Of a DNA stretch of 64,000 nt, positions 55,336-64,000 are shown in pieces. Under the pieces are notes generated by a model. That model ran no database searches and was not told where the DNA came from. It worked only from the letters and a program-made list of their open reading frames with translations. Both the position numbers and the translations under genes were made by a program. The DNA is taken from the NCBI GenBank assembly GCA_024036415.1, contig JAMWET010007206.1:202501-266500 (forward strand), in the 5' to 3' direction. The stretch's first letter is position 1. Each line of letters starts with the position of its first letter. This DNA comes from Prochilodus magdalenae (Eukaryota; Chordata; Actinopteri; Characiformes; Prochilodontidae).

Positions 55336-56400
55336 AATTGGTTTTAAATCCATCCTGTTTGAATCTATGATCAAGGTGGTTTCAACCAATGTAACAGCGG
55401 CCATTTATTTATTTTATTTATTGATTATTCTAAATGGCTTACAACTGGTTACAAGAAGCAGACTCAATAGTGTCTAAACAAAGAAGTTCAGAATTCCAAT
55501 GACAAATTCTACACCCATTGGTCACTTTGATAACCAGTCTTAACACAGGCCGTATCTGCACCTGTATCTGTTATAGTGAAAGACTGCATCAGGAAGTGTT
55601 CTACTTGATCACAGATGATGTGTAATGACAGTGGTTTACTGCCTCTCGTCTGTATGGTGCAAAGATAGAATGATGCTTTGAATGTAATTAATTTAAATGT
55701 CAGACCAAATCTCCAGACAATCCCCAAAATTGTGACTTTACAGGGGAACGCAAAACATGCTTAACTTATAATGGGAGTCAATGAAACATGATTTCCCCTC
55801 TGCCAAGTAATTTTGGACCATTTGTGGATTCCTCATGATCGCTTAACACAGTGCCCAGCCAGCAGGGAACGTTCCCAGGTCCTGGGCTAAAGTTACCTAC
55901 CTAAGTTCTAATAAAATAAAAAAAAAATCTGATGTTCAATAAACATTTTAAAGATGTTTCTAATTTTAGATAACATTCCCATTAGGTGACATGTTAACTA
56001 AGACCTAACGTTTTAACTAATAGCAAAGATGTTTTGAGGGTGTTGTCAGATTATATTACATAATAATAAAAGAAGGACACTCTCAGAGCAACGTTCAGAA
56101 AATGTTTTATAGATACTACTGAGACCTGAGATGATAGAACGTGTTTAGGGAATGTTCTCCTCCCTTTAGAAAGAACATTCTGGGATAAAAAACATGAACT
56201 GAACATTGCACTATTTATCACAAGAACATTTATAGCACAAATAATTTTTAGCTGAGATGCAACCATCAAACCATGCAAAAAGTGATACATCAGCATATTT
56301 CTTTCAGTTCACTTTTACCAATAATTGTGCTGATAATTATATATTTCTATAAAAATGGGTGCAGAATTTGTCATTGGGATTCTCAAGTTCTACTGATATC
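55336..56400. other. Repeat-derived AT-rich stretch, no gene
   Basis: 55850-56210 contains repeated words GGGAACGTTC, TAACATTCCCA and GAACATTCTGGG, suggestive of a decayed GAACATTC-rich fish repeat. Nothing coding. Confidence 0.4.
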
Positions 56401-56402
56401 TA

Positions 56403-56434
56403 TTTGTGTGTATGTATATGTATTTATGTATATA

Positions 56435-56515
<81 letters not shown>

Positions 56516-56556
56516 GTATATATACACATAAATACATATACATACATACACACACG

Positions 56557-56597
<41 letters not shown>

Positions 56598-56598
56598 T
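56403..56598. repeat. (TA)n/(CA)n microsatellite arranged as a large palindrome
   Basis: The left arm (56405-56450: TGTGTATGTATATGTATTTA...) is the inverse of the right arm (56515-56562: ...TAAATACATATACATACATA) around a (TA)n core at about 56440-56513. Confidence 0.88.
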
Positions 56599-56664
56599 AT
56601 CCTGTATTTAAATATGTATTAAAATCAAATTATATATATATATAATTTGATTTAAATACAGGAT
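56599..56664. repeat. 66-bp AT-rich inverted repeat
   Basis: ATCCTGTATTTAAAT and ATCAAATTATATA on the left are mirrored by TATATAATTTGAT and TTAAATACAGGAT on the right. Possible hairpin. Confidence 0.85.
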
Positions 56665-56992
56665 GCTCTGTATGAGACAAAACATCTTTTTCCAACTTCA
56701 AGATCATTACAGCTGCTCTGTAAGATTATCCCAACCTTTTTCAGCCAAACACACCACCACACAGTTACCCAGTTATCTGTACACCATGAAACAGTGCACA
56801 CTTCAGCTTCAGCTTTTCCACACTTCCTTTCCTCCGATCTTGAATTTACCTCATTCAGCTCTGTATGTCATTTCCATATGAGTAAAATATACAAACTCGG
56901 ACTCATTTTAAAGCAGCTGTGTTGGTGTCATTTAATTTCTTCATATAAAAGTTTATCCGAGAAACATCTACAGCATCGCACTTCAAACTTAC

Positions 56993-57063
56993 TCGTTCCT
57001 GAAGAGATCTGGGTGCTGATGTCTTTCTCCTGAGATTTGTCTCTGCGCTCTTCCCCTTGTGGA
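56993..57063 (-). CDS. kcnk4: Candidate most-upstream kcnk4 exon, forms split ATG
   Basis: A 71-nt segment with minus-strand acceptor GCGTTCACCTGCAG and donor ACGA|GTAAGTTTG. In the phase that fits the 38613 exon it is open (PQGEERRDKSQEKDISTQIS, SGT) and its last base A plus TG from the next exon makes ATG. It may be 5' UTR ending in a split start codon, or coding from further upstream. It is 18 kb from the next exon across minisatellites. Splice motifs and phase are the only evidence. Confidence 0.35.
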
Positions 57064-57594
57064 CTGCAGGTGAACGCTGGAAGCAAAGAAATGAAAAGAT
57101 AACGCGGTAGGGAAAGCAGGAAAACGATACTCAGTGGGACGGCTGGATGATGGATGGATGATGACTTCGTCAGAAAGGCCTAGAATAGGACAGGATAGGA
57201 GAAGTGCCATTGAGATGAAACTTCCAGATTGATTAAACACTAATGGCTGTGTTTACCGAGCAAACAGTAAACAAGTAGATGTGGAGGAAGGAGGGAGGGC
57301 CCATATAAGAGGAAGATGAAGAAGACGAGGGGGATAAGCACTTATCTCTCATCCTGAGTGAGGCTTTTACAGTTAAGCCTCACTTCTGAAGTTTTTGATG
57401 ATGCATGGGCTTCTAGGTTCGGTAAACTGGCGACTGGTTTGCAAACGTCTGCAAATTTCACCCACTTAGGTCACGCCATAGCAGACCACTGCAGGACAAC
57501 TTGGAAAAGCAGGATTCCATAAAAACGATCCATTAGAAAGGAGAATGACTTCTTTTTGAGGAACCTTATGAAGAACCTCTACCTACAGTGGCAC
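57064..57594. other. No gene recognised
   Basis: Flank of the candidate upstream exon. No CpG island seen. Confidence 0.35.
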
Positions 57595-58680
57595 TTGACA
57601 GTTTGTAAACCCTTTCCACCAAGTTTCCAGAATTCTGTATGAATGATATGACCTAAAACAGAATCAGAAGTCCTGACAGTGGGCAAAGAGGACCCAGTGA
57701 GACAAAAATATTAGAATTGGTCATTTATTTATTGAGGAAAATAATCCAACATCACATATATGTGGCTGAAAACCTCTGGAATTGGCAGGTAACATGAAGG
57801 TTAGATCCATCAGTGAGATGACAATTTGGGGTAAATCACCACCACTTTGTTTTTAACGACCAGGGATCTATCAGACCTTCACCACACGCGTTTGTGGAAG
57901 TGTATCACAGCACGAAACAAAGACATTTCTGAAGACCTTCTAAGGTAGATGAGTTGTTGATGCTCATCCAGCTAGGGAGGGATACCAAACCATCTCTAAA
58001 GACGAAGGGAATAAATTCAGTAGCACTGTCACCCTCCCCAGGAGTGTTTGACCAACAATGATCACTCCACATAGTTCACAAGGTCACAAAGCAACCTGGG
58101 GTAACGTCTGAGCACCTAATGGCCTCTGTCACAGTGGCTAGTGTCAACGTTCATGAGCCCACCATCAGGACAACACTGAACAACCAAGGTATGTGTGGCA
58201 GGGTCGAAAGGAGAAAGCCACTGCTCTCCAAAAAGAAAAAGAGAAGTGTTAAATCTGTGGAAAGGAAAACACTGCATGAGAGCATAAGAACCACATCTGT
58301 GAAACATGGTGGTGGTAGTATTATGACCTGGGCCTGTTTTGCCCAGGTCATGATACCATCAATGATGGTGAAACAGTTAATTCTGAATTTATTATACCAC
58401 CCATGCCAGGACATCTGACCGTGAACTGAATCTTAGGAGGTCATACAACAAGCTGACAGCCGCAATCACACAAGTCGTTGTACCAAAGAACGTTTAAAGA
58501 AGAAGAAGGTTAGTGTTTTGGAATGGCCAAGTCAAAGTTCTGACCTAAAGCAAGCAGTTAATGTGAGGAAGCCCACCAACATCCTACAGCTGACGCTGTT
58601 TCGTACAGAGGGATGGGCTACTGATGTGTAGGACTAATCAACACTTACCACTTTTTGCTATACAAGAGGCTCAGGGCAAA
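57595..58680 (+). mobile_element. Tc1-like element (third family), decayed
   Basis: Starts CAGTGGCACTTGACAGTTTG, then TAAACCC. The plus-strand frame at about 58135-58350 reads VNVHEPTIRTTLNNQGMCGR, then RKPLLSKKK, then SVKHGGGSIMTWACF, Tc1 transposase blocks; beyond it the frame is broken. WPSQS.D near 58525 is the usual third block. Confidence 0.75.
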
Positions 58681-58701
58681 TACCGAAAGCAAAGACTCAC
58701 A

Positions 58702-59142
58702 TACCTGTGCCACATTATTATGACCACCAGTTAATATCCAGAGTAACTACTGCATAGAGCGTGCACAGTCGCTATAAGGGCTGGGTGTGACTCAGTAAGG
58801 TCCTGGTAGGCTGTCACAGGCATTGGAGTCATGTTGACTGCAGTGCATCCCACGGCTGCTGGAGGAGGCGCAGGGGAGGATCCATAAAGCGAACGTGACA
58901 ATCAAGGTGGTCCCACAGATGCTCAATCGGTGGGGGGGCCATTGGTCATGCTCTTTCGACCAGTGTTGGACATTTCTAGCCATGGGAGACAATCAGCATG
59001 TATAGGTGTACATGATCTGCAGAGATGGATTCATACTCAAATCGGTCGAGAGTGCCTTTCACATAGATGAGTGGGCCCAGAGCATGCAACGACCTCACTG
59101 GCTATGAGCTAAAGTGGTCATAATAATGTGACTCACCTGTAC
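58702..59142. mobile_element. MITE, about 440 bp
   Basis: CACATTATTATGACCAC at 58711-58727 and GTGGTCATAATAATGTG at 59114-59130 are perfect inverses, with imperfect extension (TACCTGTGC / GACTCACCTGTA). No coding frame. Confidence 0.82.
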
Positions 59143-59480
59143 ATGTTTCCCTGGTCCTCTGTTGCTTTCATCATGCAGCTCACCTGTGTGAAGCCCCACC
59201 CTTTAACTGTATCACAGGTGTTTCTGGTTGGCTCCCCCCACCTAATACTGCCCTTGTGTTTATCTTGCACCAGGCTTTTGTTCTCAGTGCTTTGTGCTCA
59301 GCTCTGTTTGTTAGTTTGTCCAGCGTGTTGGTTTATCTTTCTTGTTTATCTTTCCCTTCTGTTTATGGTTTGCCTTGGTCTCTAGTGTACACAACAATAA
59401 AAACCACACCAAGCTTGAGCTCGCATCCTGCTGCCTCGTCCGCTTCGACGTCCCCACTGAAGATGTTTAATAGAGTGCCT
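59143..59480 (+). mobile_element. LTR-like sequence
   Basis: Pyrimidine-rich, with a plus-strand AATAAA at 59396-59401 followed by CATCCTGCTGCCTCGTCCGC, as in Gypsy-type LTR R/U5 ends. No partner LTR or internal genes seen. Tentative. Confidence 0.35.
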
Positions 59481-60040
59481 GATTTTAAAACCGTATACTC
59501 TTCATTCCTGGTCAAATACAGTACGTGATGGCTGTAGGTGTTCTTCCTCAAGCTTCCTGAACGATAAGTAGAGACACCTGCAGAGAAGGAGCACTCTACT
59601 GTACTTGATCAATACACAACAAATCTCTTACATTACACACTAATCTAATCACAGCAGCTCCAGCAGGCTTTTAACCCACGGGTGGAGACAGGACGGAGTT
59701 AAGGAAGGAGGAGTGAGAGGGAAGCTATTTGCTCAATTCAAGCCATTTCACAGAAAATCATGTCCTAAGATTGAGCTCATATTACCTCCACATGGCAGAG
59801 CTGAAGGTTTTGGGTTATTCATATACGGAGTCCACGATCTGTCCAGATAGCTGCCGATCTTGATAGGGTAATTTATAGTAGGGCATGTGCTCATACAAAC
59901 TCAGTTCCAGAAATGTTGGGACAGTCTTTGAATGAAAACAGAAAAGATGAGGTCAGCAATTTTTACATGATCAACATTACTGCTTTTTATGAACAGGTAT
60001 TAATTCTATTAATTCTAATAAATTCAGTTATATTTATATG
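59481..60040. other. No gene recognised
   Basis: Nothing supported. Confidence 0.35.
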
Positions 60041-60665
60041 GTGGTAGAGAACTGCAAATTAACATTTCAGAAAACAAATTTACTAACAAAAACAAAATGA
60101 CATTCAAGAAAACAAAATTACAAAACTAAAAACAAATTTACAAACGAAAAAAAAATTACATTCAAGAAAACAAAATCACATTGAAAAAAAACAAAATTAC
60201 ATAAAAAATTCCAAAAATAAAAACAAATTTACAAACGAAACAAAAAATTACATTCAAGAAAACAAAATTACAAAACTAAAAACAAATTTACAAATGAAAA
60301 AAAATTACATTAAAAAAACAAAATTACATTAAAAAAACAAATTACAAAAATAAATTTACAAACGAAAACAAAATGACATTCAAGAAAACAAAATCACATT
60401 GAAAAAACCCAAAATTACATTTAAAAAATTACAAAAATAAAAACATTTACAAAAATAAAAAAATTACAAATGAAAAAAAATTACATCAAAAAAAATTACA
60501 AAAATAAAAACAAATTTAGAAACGAAAAAAAATTACATTCAAGAAAACAAAATTACAAAACTAAAAACAAATTTACAAATGAAAACAAAATTACATTAAA
60601 AAAACAAAATTACATTCAAAAAATCAAATTATAAAAACAATTTACAAATGAAACAAAATTACATT
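60041..60665. repeat. A-rich irregular minisatellite
   Basis: Loose repeats of AAAACAAAATTACATTCAAG and AACAAATTTACAAA(T/C)GAA over about 600 bp, irregular period. Confidence 0.85.
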
Positions 60666-62827
60666 CGCATATATGCATATATTCAAAACCTTAAAAACTG
60701 GACCTGTTTGTCTTTAAACGATTATTAAGTGCTGCTAAAAGGCACACTGATGTATTAGGTGGTCTGTGGTAAACATGCTCCCAACCAACCTGTTTTGGAA
60801 CATGTTGCAGGTGCATGTTGTACATGCTAATCTAGAATTATCATATATTTACAAACAAGAAAAAACAAAACAATACAAAACATTAAATTGTACTTATTTA
60901 ATAACATATTTTCAGTGTAATACAGGTCAAACTGAATATACTCCTCACTGCTGTCTGTCATATACATCCTGTCCCAACTGGTTTTATAAACAAAGGTGCC
61001 AAAACGACTGGCATCCATAGAAGAACCAGCTCCAAACACAGAAAAGAACATTTCAGTAGTTACTTCTCCAGAGGGCCACTTTGTAAATAAGATGTAAGGG
61101 TGTAAAGACCACTTTAAAGTTGAAAGAAGCTCCACATAATGCAAAGTTTCTATACGGGAAGCTTCCTATATTAGGAACCTTCATTATTGAGAGTTATAGC
61201 CGTGGATATTCACATTCGTCCTCTGAAAAACAGACCCTCTTACTGCTTCTCACATTCATATTGTTGAGTCAAGACTCAGGCTCCAGTTTCATATTATTAC
61301 GTAATCCAGTAAATACTTTGATGGCACAGTGGAAATACAAGCCTGGATCATCTGAGCTGACCGTGTGTAGTTGCTTCAGACCGAAGAGCTGAAGCACGAT
61401 AATACAGTAACAAGGGATTAACGTTTATCCTCAGAACATTAGGTTCCATCGGGAGGCGAGGTGCTTTAAGATATCGGCCAGCCAAGCAAGACAGGCTGGT
61501 GCCTTCACCTCTAGCCATCCATGCTGTTGTGCATTTCAGCATTTTACAGCAAGGCCTTCTGTCTGTAGCTCTGGAGACTCTTAACTGGGTCCCATTGACT
61601 TCTTTAGGCCTTGTAACTGTCAATACTGTACTAACTGAGCTGTGTTAGCACAAGATCAGGCTTCTGGGTTGACCAGTGAACTGGAAATTTATTTTCCAGC
61701 CTTGTCAACCATCTTTATCTTAAAAATATAACAAATAAACATTACAATGTTCAAAACTGAGAGAAAAATCCCACTTGTTAATTAACCAGTTCATCTGAAC
61801 ATTTATGATAAGCTACAGTGGACCCTCAGTGTAGTACAGCTATGTGCTGTAATATCCAGATGCACAACAAGCACCTCCACCAGGAGAGGGCAGCAGAAAG
61901 CCACATACGCAGCTCCTGTGTGGACCACGGCTGGCAACAAGTGCAGCCATCTGTAACCCTCATACTCAATGAGCATGGGCCCAGAGGACTGCTGGAGTTC
62001 TGATCCGTCCACCACAGGGTGACTACATCCTTCTCCAGAGCGCCAGAGGTTCTGAACTTTACAGGAGGAACTGGTTCTCTTCCCAGAGGGGCCTAGTCCA
62101 GCACAGTGTGGTTTATTTCAGCATCTAGATTTCGTTTGATGAGAAATGCTCCAACCTAAAGAAACAGATGGAGTCAATATTGCTCAGATTGATGGTGAAG
62201 GGAACCTGACATTTAAAGAGTGTAATGCCTCCTAATATTCCCACACAGGAAGTTAATACGTGACATAGTGAGGAACACACTGCCTGATGCCTAGTGTAAT
62301 GAAGTGGGTAAGGAGTGGAAAACTTCCCATTTATGCTCATTTAGTTATTATAGATAAATAACTGTAAATAAAAATAAATAAACAGTAAATAAAATGGCTC
62401 CTATCACCATCGTGCTAAAGAGGCTGTAGGACATTATGTTTCTTATTAATGAACTATTTCACATCAGACCACTCTGACAGCTCTCTACGGCTTTGCTCTC
62501 ACACACTGAATTATGGATGGGTTTACTGGAATTCCCCTTTAATTGCATCATTGATGTAACTGTCTTGGCTTGTAGGTCACTGTTTCTGCAAATGAAGGGA
62601 AATTAGGAGCTGAATCTGATTAAGCAGAACTGGAGTCCCCCACCGCTGCTTTAGAAAGCCAGCACGGACATTTTAATATTTCAAGATGAATGTGCAGAAT
62701 AGCAAAGGGAGCTCTGTAAACATACGTTTATCACCAACTCAAAGAATGGAAATGAAAATCTCATTAATTGGTCATTAACACTGTTGAAAAAATAGTTTTT
62801 GTCTTTATTCATCAATCACACTCAATA
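60666..62827. other. No gene recognised
   Basis: Open frames here (for example minus 61348-61623) lack family motifs that I recognise. No splice-bounded exon could be supported. Confidence 0.35.
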
Positions 62828-63364
62828 TACAGGGGTTGGACAATAAAACTGAAACACCTGGTTTTAGACCACAATCATTTATTAGTATGGTGTAGGGCCT
62901 CCTTTTGCGGCCAATACAGCGTCAGTTGGTCTTGGGAATGACATATACTGCGTCCTGCACAGTGGTCAGAGGGAGATTAAGCCATTCTTCTTGCAGGATA
63001 GTGGCCAGGTCACTACGTGATGCTGGTGGAGGTTCGTCCTTCTTGGTGGTATGCTGACATTACCCTGGATACCGTGGCTCTTGATACATCACAAAGACTT
63101 GCTGTCTTGGTCACAGATGTGCCAGCAAGACGTGCACCAACAGTTTGTCCTCTTTTGAACTCTGGTATGTCACCCATAATGCTGTGTGCATTGCAGTATT
63201 TTGAGCAGAACTGTGCTCTTACCTGCTAACTGAACCTTCACACTCTGCTCTTACTGGTGCAATGTGCAGTTAATGAAGATTGGCCACCAGGCTGGTCCAA
63301 TTTAGCCATGAGACCTCCCACACTAAAATGACAGGTGTTTCAGTTTCATTGTCCAACCCCTGTA
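62828..63364. mobile_element. Tc1/mariner-type non-autonomous element, about 533 bp
   Basis: TACAGGGGTTGGACAATAAA, then ACTGAAACACCTG at the left, and CAGGTGTTTCAGTTTCATTG, then TCCAACCCCTGTA at the right: about 33 bp of inverted repeat with one mismatch, flanked by TA. No intact frame. Confidence 0.85.
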
Positions 63365-64000
63365 TATAATAAATGAGAAACCATTTAAAATAAAGCTCAC
63401 TGGAATATATGATATGTGTTTGGCTCCCTCCTGTGATAAACCTCTTTTGTTGGATTCAGGTCTTTTCTGTTTGTTAAATCAGAACATGACATACAGTATC
63501 TCCATAATAATGAACAAAGCTATTTAATTTTGTTCATAAATCATTTCAACTGCAGTATATACAATACTTACAACAAAAAGTAAAACCATTTGGCCCGAGA
63601 ATCAGCAAAGCAACAATTCTAAAACCTGCCTCCACTCTAAACCTCTTTATTTTGGCTTAATTGTTTTCAGTCTGCCCTGCAGCCGCCTATTCTTGCCTAG
63701 CCATACTTATTTTCTAAGAAACCGTATCAGAATCCAATTCCTCTCCTTGTGGGTATACATCTATACACCAGAATTCCTCAGAGGATGCTAAATGGCCTAA
63801 AATGTACCAGACTAATAGACATTAAATAAATTGGCTCTGGGACGGGGGGGTGTAGGACTTAATGCCAAATAAACAGATTTGTTGTCCAAGGTAAGACAAC
63901 ATAGCGTAGCCCACACACCATTCAGAAAGGACGATTTGGAGGTGTTTCCGGAGAAAAGCACGAGACATATAAACACATGACTGTGGTTTTACTGGTAGAT
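63365..64000. other. No gene recognised
   Basis: Right edge of the window; nothing supported. Confidence 0.35.

Noticed and set aside
53365..55477. Two long overlapping reading frames (679 and 650 codons) as genes
   Set aside because: Both come from a 15-bp tandem repeat whose period is divisible by three. They have no unique domain, sit antisense to each other and end just outside the array.
56273..56622. [10 protein letters not shown] frames as membrane protein
   Set aside because: Translation of (TA)n and (CA)n tracts on both strands.

Overview
This window is vertebrate genomic DNA, almost certainly from a ray-finned fish. It holds GT-AG introns, teleost-type Tc1/mariner copies, tRNA-derived SINEs, many short inverted-repeat elements, and large micro- and minisatellites. 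The SINE tail and Tc1 types are ones I associate with otophysan fishes (characins, catfishes, electric knifefishes); that placement is an impression, not a demonstration. I see no prokaryotic operon, CRISPR array, rRNA or tRNA gene, and no second intact protein-coding gene family beyond the two below.

Two genes are well supported, both on the minus strand. (1) esrra (estrogen-related receptor alpha, NR3B1) has six coding exons between 9449 and 4319. They join in perfect phase to a 434-residue protein with both C4 zinc fingers, the ERR C-terminal extension, the ligand-binding domain and the AF-2 helix. Candidate non-coding first exons with good splice donors lie at 12834 and 18152. (2) kcnk4 (TRAAK-type two-pore K+ channel) has six coding exons between 33446 and 25969, 480 residues from the conserved MRCSTLL start. 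Two further open, phase-compatible upstream exons are proposed at 38505-38613 and 56993-57063; they would lengthen the N-terminus and form an ATG across a splice junction. From memory, human KCNK4 and ESRRA also lie as same-strand neighbours on 11q13, so the order appears to be ancient synteny.

Layout: 1-584 Tc1 remnant; 585-4318 3' flank/UTR of esrra; 4319-9454 esrra exons; 9455-18.7 kb esrra 5' introns and promoter candidates; 18.7-25.5 kb intergenic, with a possible ERR-element palindrome and a CTCF/CRE-like cluster; 25.5-33.4 kb kcnk4; 33.4-57 kb repeat-laden upstream region, possibly kcnk4 5' introns, with three large minisatellites; 57-64 kb repeats.

The strongest unusual observation is at 7265-7333. 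A Tc1-like element in an esrra intron contains a 55-bp exact copy (plus an 8-bp insertion) of the esrra zinc-finger-1 exon, flanked by a 22-bp direct duplication of the element. This looks like templated insertion from coding DNA 1.85 kb away. Other points of note are a decayed partial copy of kcnk4 exon 5, an inverted-repeat element ending next to a kcnk4 splice acceptor, GA/CT microsatellites abutting splice sites in both genes, and a 54-bp minisatellite whose interior looks like unpolished long-read sequence.
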